Shown: positions 49,728 to 60,114, counted from the stretch's first letter. The stretch: 64,000 nt of DNA from Tritrichomonas musculus (GCA_039105265.1 JAPFFF010000020.1:2435001-2499000); one strand, 5' to 3'. Translations and numbers: made by a program. The notes: generated by a model not told the origin, from the sequence alone.

Positions 49728-51417
49728 ATCTAGGTATTGATTGAATATTATTTTTTTCATCAACAACTCTATATAATCCATTAGCAAACCCAATAACTTT
49801 ATATTTACCTGGTTGCACATTTGTCCTTCTTTTCATCATTCCATCCTTTTCATTATACAGTTTAACACTCATACCTTTATTTAAATAAAATCCATCACTC
49901 ATCATAATATTATAGTTCTCTTTGCATATATTCATAACAATATATGATTCAAGTTCTTTATCTTCTTGGACCATCTTTGGTGATACACTTTTGCCAGCAT
50001 ATTTAGATAATGTTTTATGTGGTGCATTATTATATTGTCTCACTAATTCATTCATAATAGATGGTGTAATAATTCCTACTCTCATGTTATATGCCATATC
50101 TCTTAATGTTCTAATAACTCTATCAATCAACCCTAATGAACTATGCATAGGGTCAGTTTTTGTTTGTTTCTGCTCACGTTTCATAAAATCTGGATAATTA
50201 CCCATTTTCATTCTTGGTGCAGTTCTCCAATGAATACCATGAGAATTATAATAATTTTGTGCCTTTCTCGAGTTAAACGAACCTTCTCCATCAAATGTTA
50301 AATGCTTAATGATGACACCTGATTTTATTATTTTATCGAGTGTCTTTAAATAGTTATCAGCTGATTTTTCATATTTAGCAAAGCGTTGTCTTTTCGCATC
50401 TATGTTTTCTCCATTGTCAAACAAAATTTGGTTCACTAATTCAACATATAAATATCTTGTGTTAACGTTTATCATAACAAGATAACACAGTTTATCTACA
50501 AACATCAAATCAATAATATATGAATATCTCGATGATACTTTATGCAATTGATACTTTTTATTTGATTTTAATGGGAAATATGATGTATGTTCAGATATAT
50601 TAACCTTTTTACCAGGAAATATTCTTTGTAATGCTCTTATTTTGTTCTCTGATTTAAATCCAATATAATTTTGCTCTTCTGGAATAGTATAGGTAGTATG
50701 CGTTGTTGGTTGATAATAAAATTTGTTAACATATCTATCATACCATTCATCTAATGATAATGATGTTTGTCCCCAATTTTGACTAACTCTAGCGAATTCA
50801 TCTTTATTTAATAATCTTTCATGATTAAATACGACAAAATCATTTAGTTTATCATTGAATGTGTCTCTTAATATGTGTCTTTGTGGTGTCTCAGATTCTT
50901 GTCTTTTATTCCATTCTTCAACAAATATATCATATAATCTTCTAAAATCATCTTCAGTTATTGGAAGTTTATTATTTTCTGATAACAATGAACGTGCTTG
51001 ACTTATAGTATATTTTTGTTTGTTATTCAGTTTTTCGAATAATCTATTTTTACACTTTTGATATGTATTCATATAGTTTTTATGCCTCTGATATGCTATA
51101 CTATCAAGTAATTTTTCATGAATTTCTTTGTAGTTAATTGATATAAAATTCCTTATTTGTATATTATCATTTTCTGTAAATATTTTGCCATAATAATATG
51201 TAATATTTCTATAATCCCAAGTATCATGTTTATAATGAAAATCTTCGGTTAATGTGTCATGTATTTCTCTACATATCCATTTTCTAACTGTATTGTAAAT
51301 AAAGATAAAATCATTATTTCCTTCAATATCTGCTATATCATCTTTGTATCTCTGTTCATTTATTATAGCATTTATTATTTTATCCGTGTTATTATAAAGT
51401 AAATTACTAGTATTCAT
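49711..51417 (-). CDS. int: Polinton integrase (retroviral-type, rve fold)
   Basis: A 568-residue protein that would insert the element into the genome. The catalytic core is visible as IIDLMFVD (first Asp about 303), HLTFDGEGSF (second Asp about 376) and GLIDRVIRTLRDM (about 429-441), the helix bearing the third acidic position. The C terminus (about 505-568) is a small beta-rich domain with KGMSVKLYNEK and GKYKVIGF, like the SH3-type or chromo-type tails of this family. The N-terminal 250 residues are helical with no clear zinc motif. Transcribed towards the polymerase gene and divergently from the gene at 51435. Confidence 0.9.
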   Translation of the reverse strand: MNTSNLLYNNTDKIINAIINEQRYKDDIADIEGNNDFIFIYNTVRKWICREIHDTLTEDFHYKHDTWDYRNITYYYGKIFTENDNIQIRNFISINYKEIHEKLLDSIAYQRHKNYMNTYQKCKNRLFEKLNNKQKYTISQARSLLSENNKLPITEDDFRRLYDIFVEEWNKRQESETPQRHILRDTFNDKLNDFVVFNHERLLNKDEFARVSQNWGQTSLSLDEWYDRYVNKFYYQPTTHTTYTIPEEQNYIGFKSENKIRALQRIFPGKKVNISEHTSYFPLKSNKKYQLHKVSSRYSYIIDLMFVDKLCYLVMINVNTRYLYVELVNQILFDNGENIDAKRQRFAKYEKSADNYLKTLDKIIKSGVIIKHLTFDGEGSFNSRKAQNYYNSHGIHWRTAPRMKMGNYPDFMKREQKQTKTDPMHSSLGLIDRVIRTLRDMAYNMRVGIITPSIMNELVRQYNNAPHKTLSKYAGKSVSPKMVQEDKELESYIVMNICKENYNIMMSDGFYLNKGMSVKLYNEKDGMMKRRTNVQPGKYKVIGFANGLYRVVDEKNNIQSIPRFKLAA

Positions 51418-51434
51418 TTTTTATTTAGTATTAA

Positions 51435-51677
51435 ATGAACCAGCAAGATTGCCTCACACTACCACCTCTTAAACAATGGCACGAAAGAAAAACATTTGCA
51501 TCATCAACACTTAAACAAATCAAATCACGTCTTCAATATTATCGAAAAATATTAAAGGAACCTATGCCAACTGACCCAAAAAAAATAGCAAAACGTAATA
51601 AGATTCAACGCAAATATGAATATAACATGAAGGTCAGAAATTTGTTAAATAAAGCAGTAAACAATCTTTATTTATAA
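51435..51677 (+). CDS. Small basic protein, unknown
   Basis: An 80-residue, Lys/Arg-rich, helical protein (TLKQIKSRLQYYRKILKEP). It starts 17 bases from the divergent integrase start and ends 7 bases before the next gene. No family is recognised. Element 1 has a 62-residue basic protein in the corresponding position. A nucleic-acid-binding role is only a guess from charge. Confidence 0.5.
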   Translation: MNQQDCLTLPPLKQWHERKTFASSTLKQIKSRLQYYRKILKEPMPTDPKKIAKRNKIQRKYEYNMKVRNLLNKAVNNLYL

Positions 51678-51684
51678 TACAAAA

Positions 51685-52194
51685 ATGACTCTACGACAAG
51701 CTCGCATATTATCATCAGAAGCGAAAAGCAAGAATAATACCACTATATCGCAAGAACAAAATACTAATATCAAAATAACACAGTTGCCTTATCCTAATAT
51801 TCCACAAATTGATACATCCAAAACACTCAGCAGAAGCAATTCATTATCGGATTTAAAGAATTATTCACAATTGGAGACTCTTGAACAAAAAAATAAATTT
51901 TTAGAAATGCTAGTGAATGTTTATGAAGATAATCCATTAAAAGTCAATTCATATTTAGTTTGCAATACTACATCATTAATGAATATGATAAAATTATTGA
52001 CAGATGCTGATAAAGTAGAATTAGTATTAAATGAAGATATAGCATGTAATTCATGTTGTAGTAGCGATAAATTAATATATATCTCAAAGATTCTCATAAC
52101 GAAAAACAATAAAACTGAAGATATGAAATATGCTTATAATGATGTTTACTCACAGTTTATCAAATATGGCATAAGTTTAAAGATAGCCATTTAA
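51685..52194 (+). CDS. Conserved small Polinton protein (relative of element 1 gene at 12592)
   Basis: A 169-residue protein with a Ser/Asn-rich linker (about 1-65) and a C-terminal domain that aligns by pattern with the element 1 protein. VELVLNEDIACNSCC matches VEIYTDDNPGCC there, flanked by similar hydrophobic strands and a closing helix. The gene converges on the fibre-like gene with a 4-base overlap, as its relative does with a 30-base gap. Conserved position suggests a functional link with the fibre protein. Function unknown. Confidence 0.6.
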   Translation: MTLRQARILSSEAKSKNNTTISQEQNTNIKITQLPYPNIPQIDTSKTLSRSNSLSDLKNYSQLETLEQKNKFLEMLVNVYEDNPLKVNSYLVCNTTSLMNMIKLLTDADKVELVLNEDIACNSCCSSDKLIYISKILITKNNKTEDMKYAYNDVYSQFIKYGISLKIAI

Positions 52195-55100
52195 GCTTTG
52201 AATAACGCTAATATATGTTCATTTATTTTTGCACTCACTTTTCCTACAATACTTTGTTGAATCTTTAATGTTAATGCATAATCTTCATCCAATATTCTTC
52301 CATCATATAGAATCACATCACCTATTGCATATAAATTAGCATCATCAACATAAAATAAATAGTCTCCATGTGTAGCGAATGTAATGTTATTTTTTTCTTT
52401 ATCAATACTAGTGATTACACCAATATACTCTTTCCATGAACCATTTATTTTAACACTACTAATGCAATCAACTGAATCTGTTGCAGTAGAACTCACAAAT
52501 GAACCATTAACATTTTTATACACATGACCAGACATAAATACAGGTTTCCCAAGTGCGTAATCTTCAATATTTTCACCAGCTTCAATTGGCGCATAATGAG
52601 TAATCGTATTTGAACCATTTGATGTTATTTTGCCAGAAACATATAAATTTGAATCAATTGTTGTATTTCTTGCAGTACCAAACATGCTAAATGATTGAAA
52701 TCTATGACCATCAACATATATAAATACTTCACCAGTATCAGCAGTTTTTGAAGACCTATACATAAAGACAGTATTATAAGTATCATTATATCCAAATCTA
52801 AATAAAGTAAGTGTATTAGAATCAATAGAACTAAAGAAACTTGCAATATTACTTTCGGTAGTATTAATCGTTAATGACCCATCATCATTTTTTGATACAT
52901 ATTTATTATTACATTCTGATTCCGTTAAATATTTATCAGTTTCTGTTTTGTACAAATCAGTACTAATTTCAACTTTATCTTTATTAATTGTTATAATTTT
53001 TGAACTATTTAAGTATAAAGATAATTTTGGAATATTATTAACTAATTCATATAATATTTCACTTTTATTTGCTAAATCTAATCCAAAATTAATAAGAGCT
53101 TGTTTTGCTGAACTTGTTGAATAAATATCAAATATACTTAAATCTGAACCTTTTATCATAACTCGACCATCAACCACTAATTGGTCTTTTATTGTAGTTT
53201 TATATTTTTGAGATTTATATGTGCAATTTATCATATCAACATCTTTATATTTTATCATAAATTCCTCTGTATAAGGTGAATATCTTAATGAAACATAACT
53301 ATTTTCATTACATAATCTAATATCTGGATAATATGGATTATTCACTATTAATGATGGAGAATTATTTGTAAACGTAGTAGCTATCGTTAATGAACCATCA
53401 TCATTTTTCTCTACATATTTAGTCAAATCAACAGGTTCAGGTATATCAGATTTTAATGCATAATTATCTTTTACGAAGTTCATATTTGGAATACAATATT
53501 TGTCATAAACTTCAGGTTCGTATGAATAACTTACTGATTCTAAATCCAAAACATAATTACTATTATATCTGAATGTTCCATTGTAATAGAAAAAGTATAT
53601 AGTAAAAGTATTTTCGCCTTTCTTGTAATAATAATATTCCGTGTCTTCACTATCATACAAATATTCTCCTGAAATATCTTCATTATTACAAGAGCCTTTC
53701 ACAAAAAGTGATGATTTCATTAATATGTTGCATAAATCTCTATCCAAATTTGTTATATAAGTTCTTTTATCCTCATCATTTGTTGTTCCATTTACGAATT
53801 TTGTAGCTATTGACAATTCTTGTGTTATTTTTTCGGTTGATAATATGTCCTGTTTCTTCAAATACTCATCAAGATTCTCAAGTGTTGCATAATTTGATAA
53901 ATCAACAGTAGGGATTTCACTTAACATATTTTGCTTATGATTCTCAATTAATTTTTTTGTCGCAGCTGCTGATAATAATTGATTATTGGTTAATGTTTCC
54001 CCTAATGCTAACATATTTGACTTCGATTTAGGGATATATTTATATGAAACATTTGATGGCTTATTTTTAGAAAATACCATTAAATATGGATATTTATATA
54101 TTAAATTACAATTTATTACAGAATTTATCACAACAATATTTCCATCAGAATCTACATCATAATTGTTAATACTAATAACTTCTCCATCTGAATCAACTAT
54201 AAATGATACATCTATTTTAGATTCACTTTTTAACTCGCTGCCTGTGGCAGAGTCTTTCTTAGGAAAGTCAAATAAGTAGTATTTATAGCAATTATTATCT
54301 GAGCCAATTATTGTTGTCTCTGATGCAAAATCTAGTTGTTTCTCAATAACGCCAGGTGATAAAACGTCAACATCGTGTATTATTTCATCAACATATTCTA
54401 TTTCTTTCACAGTTGATTTAGCAAAAGAGAGTCTACTTAATGATTCTATTCCTGCAGCACCTATTCGCATTAATCCTGGACCAAATCCTATTAACATAGT
54501 ACCAATATCAACAATACCTTGTAAAATATCAAACCAGTTAACTTTATTTGACATACTTTCTATTTGTGATTCTAATTGTTTACAATAATTTTGTAATTGA
54601 GATATATCATTTAGTGCAACATCAACTGTATTCCCTAAAGAATTTAACACAAACATATGACTCTCAATGTTTTCACCAATTACCACACCAGATGTTTGAA
54701 TATTATAGTTTGTAAAAAGGGTCGTGCATGATTCGGGTTTAGGAACAACATTATAATAACCACATCCATTGAGATATTCAAATGTATTTTCATTATTATA
54801 TTCTACGTCAGCGATTTTAAATATAAGATTTGGATTAGTGGACATAAATAGTTTAATCCCTTTATTGTTAATCAATTTTTTAGCTTGCTCTTCAGCAAGA
54901 TTAGATGCTAAAAGCATCTCTGTATGATGATATCCAATATATTCAAAATAATTATTGGTATTTACTTTATAATGGGGTGAATCAATTGTTGCATCTACAT
55001 TAACTTTTATTTCGTATATTTTCCCATTTAGCGTTAATGTTGCAATATAATCACCTCCAACCCATTGGCCTCCACTATCGAACTCACAAACGATATCTAT

Positions 55101-56177
55101 CCACCATTCTTTATCATTTTCACCTGCATAATCTAGTTTTCCTTTGTTTATTTTCAATAATCCTTCATTAATGAGAAATGTTAATGCATTCTGGTCTGAA
55201 TGGAATTTAACAAGATGTGATAAAGTAAATTTATTAGCATCATTTTTGGCTATTGTTATTCTAGCTTCATTATCGCTATTTTGTATTAACTTTAATGATT
55301 CCGGAATATGCACACAATAATTGTTTCCAATCCACGTATCTCCTTTCTTTGTAAGCTTAAATGTTGTGCCAAATACTTCATCATTGAATTCAAATGTTTG
55401 TCCATCAATAAGTGTGTTAAATTCTTCTGTTCCTTCATCATAGCCCCAATAAGCAATATAATAATTGTCATCTTGTGATATGGACTTTATTTCATAGAAA
55501 TCTGGTAATGGAGACCTAAATAATTTAAAACAATTATCTGCATCTATAGTATTACATTTAAAGTTTATTATTTTGTTGTCTTTTTTATTTATTGTCTGTT
55601 TAATTGGAGCAATAAATGTTATTCTTATGAATCCTTTTGTGAACAAGTCAAATGGATCGCTTAAAATATCTTTACTCATATATAATCTCGCATAATCATC
55701 ATTTTCAATATAAGATACAACATATTGTCCATCAGAATAGTCTATGCGAGGATTAGTAAATTTATTATTTGCAAATGATATCACTCCTGAACCCAAAGAT
55801 GTAGTAATTGCGAATACATTTCCTGAATACGTTTCTGGTAAATCAACTGCGATTTCCAATATATTACATTCATTTGTTTCTTTTTTAGATAATGTTTTAA
55901 CATCTATTATGAATTCATCAAAGCCATCTACATATTCTAAATCACTCTGTGAATCAGGTTTATTTTCTAGTGTTGTTATTCTTGTGTCATGGTCATCCAA
56001 TATTTGTGATGTTTGTGATAATACATCAATGATATTATTATCTTTAACTATTAGATTATCTTCAATTATAGCATCTTGTTTAACATGAATATTATCAAAT
56101 TCTCCGTTTCCACCTGCATTGTATCCACTAATAAATGCTTTATCAAATGCATTTTGTTTTGTTATGATTGCAGTCAT
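52191..56177 (-). CDS. Fibre-like protein of element 2
   Basis: A 1328-residue protein related to the 2283-residue protein of element 1. One module is shared: FEFNDEVFGTTFKL (about 257) with a following G-x-x-W-x-GNN, then YYNVVPKPESCTTLF (about 474) and SLGNTVDVAL. A coiled coil and a hydrophobic Gly-rich segment (about 545-575) follow. The second half has repeats in the style of phage tail-fibre shafts, such as VDLSNYATLENLDEYLKK and EKNDDGSLTI, and a C-terminal region with GENIEDYALGKPVFMSGHVY. Inferred role: attachment fibre or spike. Divergent from the gene at 56195. Confidence 0.65.
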   Translation of the reverse strand: MTAIITKQNAFDKAFISGYNAGGNGEFDNIHVKQDAIIEDNLIVKDNNIIDVLSQTSQILDDHDTRITTLENKPDSQSDLEYVDGFDEFIIDVKTLSKKETNECNILEIAVDLPETYSGNVFAITTSLGSGVISFANNKFTNPRIDYSDGQYVVSYIENDDYARLYMSKDILSDPFDLFTKGFIRITFIAPIKQTINKKDNKIINFKCNTIDADNCFKLFRSPLPDFYEIKSISQDDNYYIAYWGYDEGTEEFNTLIDGQTFEFNDEVFGTTFKLTKKGDTWIGNNYCVHIPESLKLIQNSDNEARITIAKNDANKFTLSHLVKFHSDQNALTFLINEGLLKINKGKLDYAGENDKEWWIDIVCEFDSGGQWVGGDYIATLTLNGKIYEIKVNVDATIDSPHYKVNTNNYFEYIGYHHTEMLLASNLAEEQAKKLINNKGIKLFMSTNPNLIFKIADVEYNNENTFEYLNGCGYYNVVPKPESCTTLFTNYNIQTSGVVIGENIESHMFVLNSLGNTVDVALNDISQLQNYCKQLESQIESMSNKVNWFDILQGIVDIGTMLIGFGPGLMRIGAAGIESLSRLSFAKSTVKEIEYVDEIIHDVDVLSPGVIEKQLDFASETTIIGSDNNCYKYYLFDFPKKDSATGSELKSESKIDVSFIVDSDGEVISINNYDVDSDGNIVVINSVINCNLIYKYPYLMVFSKNKPSNVSYKYIPKSKSNMLALGETLTNNQLLSAAATKKLIENHKQNMLSEIPTVDLSNYATLENLDEYLKKQDILSTEKITQELSIATKFVNGTTNDEDKRTYITNLDRDLCNILMKSSLFVKGSCNNEDISGEYLYDSEDTEYYYYKKGENTFTIYFFYYNGTFRYNSNYVLDLESVSYSYEPEVYDKYCIPNMNFVKDNYALKSDIPEPVDLTKYVEKNDDGSLTIATTFTNNSPSLIVNNPYYPDIRLCNENSYVSLRYSPYTEEFMIKYKDVDMINCTYKSQKYKTTIKDQLVVDGRVMIKGSDLSIFDIYSTSSAKQALINFGLDLANKSEILYELVNNIPKLSLYLNSSKIITINKDKVEISTDLYKTETDKYLTESECNNKYVSKNDDGSLTINTTESNIASFFSSIDSNTLTLFRFGYNDTYNTVFMYRSSKTADTGEVFIYVDGHRFQSFSMFGTARNTTIDSNLYVSGKITSNGSNTITHYAPIEAGENIEDYALGKPVFMSGHVYKNVNGSFVSSTATDSVDCISSVKINGSWKEYIGVITSIDKEKNNITFATHGDYLFYVDDANLYAIGDVILYDGRILDEDYALTLKIQQSIVGKVSAKINEHILALFKA

Positions 56178-56194
56178 TTATTATATTATAAAGA
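56178..56194. promoter_or_regulatory. 17-bp divergent intergenic promoter region
   Basis: Only 17 AT-only or nearly AT-only bases separate the divergent starts of the fibre-like gene and the gene at 56195, mirroring the 16-base gap in element 1. Confidence 0.5.
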
Positions 56195-56527
56195 ATGGTA
56201 AAAACGTACTTTATCACGAAGAAATACAATAATTTATTACCATCTGAGTTTAGTAATTCACTGAATAAACGCTATATATCTTTTCAATATTGTAGAGCCA
56301 CATGTAATGGATATCTTGATGGTGAAACTGAAATACATTGTAGCTTTATTCAAAGAGATGAATATGAAGATAGTTTAGTATGGTACGCAAATGTAGTGCC
56401 ACCTGATGATAATCGCAAGTATGAATATGTTGGAACAAAAAGAGATTTCAAAATATGGTTCACTGATACTAATGGAAACGAGATAAAACCAGATAATTTT
56501 ACATTGTTTTTGAAGCTAGAGTATTAA
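56195..56527 (+). CDS. Small beta-rich protein, possible capsid accessory
   Basis: A 110-residue protein with alternating hydrophobic residues and the segment DFKIWFTDTNGNEI near the C terminus, then FTLFLKLEY, reminiscent of the end of a jelly-roll capsid domain. It is the positional counterpart of the 254-residue protein at 4929 in element 1, since both are divergent from the fibre gene. Sequence similarity between the two is not convincing. A minor capsid or fibre-base role is conjecture. Confidence 0.5.
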   Translation: MVKTYFITKKYNNLLPSEFSNSLNKRYISFQYCRATCNGYLDGETEIHCSFIQRDEYEDSLVWYANVVPPDDNRKYEYVGTKRDFKIWFTDTNGNEIKPDNFTLFLKLEY

Positions 56528-56622
56528 AAGAACTTTGTTCTTTTCAATTAGATGTTTTCACTTAATGACTCATATTATGATTCTAGATATAAAAAAAATT
56601 TTTTTATATATAATCTTTTTAT

Positions 56623-58512
56623 TTACTCTTTCCCTGCTGGCACGCCAGTTTGATAGTATTCAACACCATTTACACTCCATGTGAAATATGTGTCGGAACA
56701 TATCCATGCTTCTGGTGATGGTGGATGCATATTTGGGTATTCTGGATCGGGAATAAAATATGTGTCATCTTCTCCACGATACATTGGCTGACCTCTAAAT
56801 GTAACAGTTATTGAAGTGCTACCTGTGTCTAATCCATCGAATACATATCCTGCATTACTTCTTTCGAGTTGAAAATTGATACCAAATGATGTTCCGTCAG
56901 AACGACAATTTAAATAACGTTTACCAGTTGTTGGGTCGTTAAGTGGCTGTGTAAAACTATCTTCAAATTCTTGGGTTGCTTCTAACGCTCCATCTAACTC
57001 GTTTGCAATCAATTGATGTTGATAGAACCTGGCTGCACAAGTATTAGCAAATTCGGTATCTGGATATGTTCTTTTATTAACAACTAATTGCACATTTTGA
57101 TACATAATATTATCAAAACATGTTATATCTGCAGGGCTCTTAGGGAACATCATTGTGATATTTGTTGCATTACGTAATGGAATACTTTTACTGATTTCTA
57201 ATCCATTTACCTTTGCTGTTCCTTCAAATATTTCTCTTGTGAGTTCTTGTGATGGAATCAATAATGGTGTTTGCAATTCACGAACCAATCCATTGTAAAC
57301 ATCTTGTTTTAATCCAAATCCTGCTAAATTTGAGCGACCTAATTGAATAGTTCCACCAAGAACATCTAGTGTAATCTTTTCTGTTTTCAGGTTAATGCTA
57401 TCAGATTTTGTTGTTGCTAATAATGCACCTTTTAATTCACTTTTAATAATTTTCACAGTGTCGCCAGCATCTAATGGTTTATCAGGATTTGCAGCAGCGA
57501 TTAATTCAGCAAATTCTCTTTTATTAACATCATCACGTGATACTTTATATTTAGTGAATTCTTCATCTGTGTATCCAAAATCAATTGTTGGATGCTCTAG
57601 TACATCATCATCATATACATTTACGCCTTTATATCTTTGATACTCTATATGAAGCTTTTGTGAAGGAGTTGGATTTGATGAATAATGAGAGACAATCACT
57701 GATGGTCTTCCAATTTGTGTGAATTTACGTGATATAGGTATAACAGCAGGCATTTCTTCATCTATTTCTGTATCCTCTAAAAATTGAAGTGTTTCTTTAA
57801 CTACATTTGGATTCACTTGTGCCCATACAAGTGCGCGTAAACTTGTTTTTACTTCTTCTTCTATTTCTCCACAGATTGCATTAGGATATAATTGCCATGC
57901 TTGAAGTGCTAATTGGTCTACAAATGGTATAGTCAATTCGATGGTAAATTTATGTGGTTGTCCATCTGCAATATCTTTTAAGTCTACATAACAGCCACAA
58001 ATTGATGGAGAGAATTGTGAAACATTTTCCCATGTAGAATGTGAATATTTTGATGTTGCTTTTGCATCTCTTGGCTTAATAGAATTATATGCAAATGATT
58101 CACGTTGTAATTCATCTTGACGATATGCACCTAAGAGTTTATCATTAATCCAAAATCTACAATCTTCATAGAATTCTACAGCATTTTTGAATCCAACAAA
58201 TATTTTCATAAGTCCATGTGTGTCAGCAGATACGTCAATTGGTTTTGATAATTTTATGATAAAATCTAAAAGAATAGTCGTAAATGACTTCTCAATTTGT
58301 GTAATTGTGTGCCCAGAATGTGTTAATTTTATTCGTGTTTTTGTACCTACAGGTAATGGTGCATCTTTATCTTTGAATTCCTCCATGATAAACGAAAATG
58401 TGTTATCTCCACCATTTCTTTGTATAAGATTGCGCAATTTTGATTGGAAAAATGATAAAACATCACCCTCATCATTTCCTAAATTCTTTGTTTGTGCGTT
58501 GTAATAAGTCAT
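56623..58512 (-). CDS. Candidate major capsid protein of element 2
   Basis: A 629-residue soluble, beta-rich protein. HKFTIELTIPFVDQLAL (about 190-206) and NATNITMMFP (about 459-468) look like strand pairs of a double jelly roll. The C-terminal GSTSITVTFRG and the closing YFTWSVNGVEYYQTGVP are typical of a final strand region. It lies beside an amphipathic small gene, as in element 1. The ATG at 58512 is preferred to one at 58542 because a TATTTTTA box (58524-58531, minus strand) would otherwise lie inside the coding region. Assignment is by position, size and pattern. Confidence 0.65.
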   Translation of the reverse strand: MTYYNAQTKNLGNDEGDVLSFFQSKLRNLIQRNGGDNTFSFIMEEFKDKDAPLPVGTKTRIKLTHSGHTITQIEKSFTTILLDFIIKLSKPIDVSADTHGLMKIFVGFKNAVEFYEDCRFWINDKLLGAYRQDELQRESFAYNSIKPRDAKATSKYSHSTWENVSQFSPSICGCYVDLKDIADGQPHKFTIELTIPFVDQLALQAWQLYPNAICGEIEEEVKTSLRALVWAQVNPNVVKETLQFLEDTEIDEEMPAVIPISRKFTQIGRPSVIVSHYSSNPTPSQKLHIEYQRYKGVNVYDDDVLEHPTIDFGYTDEEFTKYKVSRDDVNKREFAELIAAANPDKPLDAGDTVKIIKSELKGALLATTKSDSINLKTEKITLDVLGGTIQLGRSNLAGFGLKQDVYNGLVRELQTPLLIPSQELTREIFEGTAKVNGLEISKSIPLRNATNITMMFPKSPADITCFDNIMYQNVQLVVNKRTYPDTEFANTCAARFYQHQLIANELDGALEATQEFEDSFTQPLNDPTTGKRYLNCRSDGTSFGINFQLERSNAGYVFDGLDTGSTSITVTFRGQPMYRGEDDTYFIPDPEYPNMHPPSPEAWICSDTYFTWSVNGVEYYQTGVPAGKE

Positions 58513-58523
58513 TTGTTTAAATA

Positions 58524-58531
58524 TAAAAATA
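58524..58531 (-). promoter_or_regulatory. TATTTTTA promoter-like box of the element 2 capsid gene
   Basis: On the minus strand it ends 11 bases before the ATG at 58512. It is the only clear case in element 2 of the box that is frequent in element 1. Confidence 0.35.
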
Positions 58532-58605
58532 ATGTTTATCATAATTTACATTTTATTTACGACAGTAAAGTAAACTAAACTTTGTTTATGTTTACTGGAA
58601 TTGAA

Positions 58606-58935
58606 ATGGCATTTGGAAGTTGGTTTAAAAATTTGATTAGCGGTGCAAAAAATATTATTGGAAAAGCATTACCAGTACTTAAAAAAGGAGCAGAAATTGT
58701 ATCAAAAGTAGCTCCAGTTATTGGAGGCGCGATTGGTGGGACAGCAGGAAATGTTATCAATAAAATAGGCAACTACGCAGGGAAATTTGCGGGCAATAAG
58801 TCGCTGCCTTTGGCAGGGCCTTTCGAAGGAAAGTCTTTAGGTGTTAATGGGGCGGGTATCAGACAAACTAGTAATGGACCTGTGAATGCCCAGTATTTTA
58901 ATCCAGGAAGATTTGATATACCATTATTGAAGTAA
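58606..58935 (+). CDS. Small amphipathic virion-type protein of element 2
   Basis: A 109-residue protein starting MAFGSWFKNLISGAKN, then Gly/Ala/Val-rich amphipathic segments (VAPVIGGAIGGTAGN) and a polar tail. It resembles the element 1 protein at 170 in its opening, composition and place beside the capsid gene. Membrane-lytic or minor capsid peptides of adenovirus type have this character; the role is inferred. An upstream ATG at 58588 would add six residues; 58606 is preferred because it aligns with the element 1 start. Confidence 0.6.
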   Translation: MAFGSWFKNLISGAKNIIGKALPVLKKGAEIVSKVAPVIGGAIGGTAGNVINKIGNYAGKFAGNKSLPLAGPFEGKSLGVNGAGIRQTSNGPVNAQYFNPGRFDIPLLK

Positions 58936-58957
58936 TTTAAATTTATTTCAAATGTAA

Positions 58958-59335
58958 ATGAACGAGGTGAAAATAATTGAACCTATCTCAAAGTATACTA
59001 AAGAGTTTGATACTGTTGATGAATTTAATTTGTATTATAACAAGCATAAAAATGATATGGATTCACTTACAACGCATAAATTAAACAAAATGTATTACAT
59101 AAAAGGATATCACATAACAAAAATAAAAAATGTTTTAATGTTAAAGAAGATTAAAGAAGAGAATATTATAGAGCAAAAAAATAGTGAGATATCTGAATTG
59201 AAACAAGAGATAAAACAGATAAAAGAAACAATAAATAATATTATTCATTTTTTAAATCCTAATAATCAAGTTGACAGCAACTGCTATGTAGACTCTTACA
59301 AAGTAAGCGATGTCTCACCGCCTTCTGATACCTGA
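58958..59335 (+). CDS. Small coiled-coil protein, unknown
   Basis: A 125-residue protein. Residues about 20-70 form a compact domain (EFNLYYNKHK, LNKMYYIKGYHITKI), then a strong coiled coil (about 72-100, ISELKQEIKQIKETINNII). Its 3' end overlaps the convergent ATPase gene by 40 bases. It follows the amphipathic gene by 22 bases, as small charged genes do in element 1. No function assigned. Confidence 0.55.
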   Translation: MNEVKIIEPISKYTKEFDTVDEFNLYYNKHKNDMDSLTTHKLNKMYYIKGYHITKIKNVLMLKKIKEENIIEQKNSEISELKQEIKQIKETINNIIHFLNPNNQVDSNCYVDSYKVSDVSPPSDT

Positions 59336-60114
59336 ACGATTAAGCATGAATGTGAATCAGGATAAATATTTTTTTCTTCTGCAAGCTGTCTATATAAATT
59401 ATAAAATTCTTCAAAATCTAAATTACTAGCTGATTGTGAATATATATAATGCAACTGTTGACGATTAAAACATGGAAATACAAACAAAGTTGTTATCTCA
59501 TTTTTGATATGTGGCTTAATTCCTTTCCATCCTTGGATTAACAAGAAGTATGTGATATTTGTGTGCCTACATCTACGAAGTTGTTGGCTAAAATATGATT
59601 CTTCTGATGAAAATAGTTTGCTATTAGAGATATCATCAAAAAGTACTAATGTGTGAAGATACTCTTTATTATAGTCTTGTATATGTAAAACATTAAACAT
59701 ATCATTTTTTTGTCCATCATCTAATCTTTCTTCTAAGTGTTCTCTTTTGACAAGATAATAGAGATTTTTTGCAGCTATCAATTCTGTCATAAAATCAACT
59801 GCATTTTTCTCAGAGATTGTAATATATGGCATTTTAATTAGATGTTTCAATGTTTGCCAGCTCCTATCGTTTTCATCTCCATTCTTCGTGATATAGACTA
59901 ATAAATGGTGTGTTTTTATTAATCCTATTTTGATTATCTCTTGTAGAGCAATAACAGTTTTACCAGAATTTTGTTTGCCTACGATAACATTTACTGAATT
60001 ATATTTAATATGAATATCTTCGTGAATAGATTCTATTAATGCACCTGATAAATTGTCTTTATTTTGTTTTAGTGTATCAGATACTAAATAATTGACGTCT
60101 TTTAGGTTATTCAT
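59296..60114 (-). CDS. A32-like genome-packaging ATPase
   Basis: A 272-residue P-loop ATPase of the FtsK/HerA-A32 clade, which in Polintons and related viruses would pump DNA into capsids. Walker A is VIVGKQNSGKTVIAL (about 44-58). Walker B is TLVLFDDISN (about 155-164). Downstream, QLRRCRHTNITYFLLIQGW fits the arginine-containing segment and the following strand with a polar residue. Length is normal for the family (about 250-300). Its presence beside capsid-type genes supports a virion-forming capacity for the ancestral element. Confidence 0.9.
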   Translation of the reverse strand: MNNLKDVNYLVSDTLKQNKDNLSGALIESIHEDIHIKYNSVNVIVGKQNSGKTVIALQEIIKIGLIKTHHLLVYITKNGDENDRSWQTLKHLIKMPYITISEKNAVDFMTELIAAKNLYYLVKREHLEERLDDGQKNDMFNVLHIQDYNKEYLHTLVLFDDISNSKLFSSEESYFSQQLRRCRHTNITYFLLIQGWKGIKPHIKNEITTLFVFPCFNRQQLHYIYSQSASNLDFEEFYNLYRQLAEEKNIYPDSHSCLIVQVSEGGETSLTL

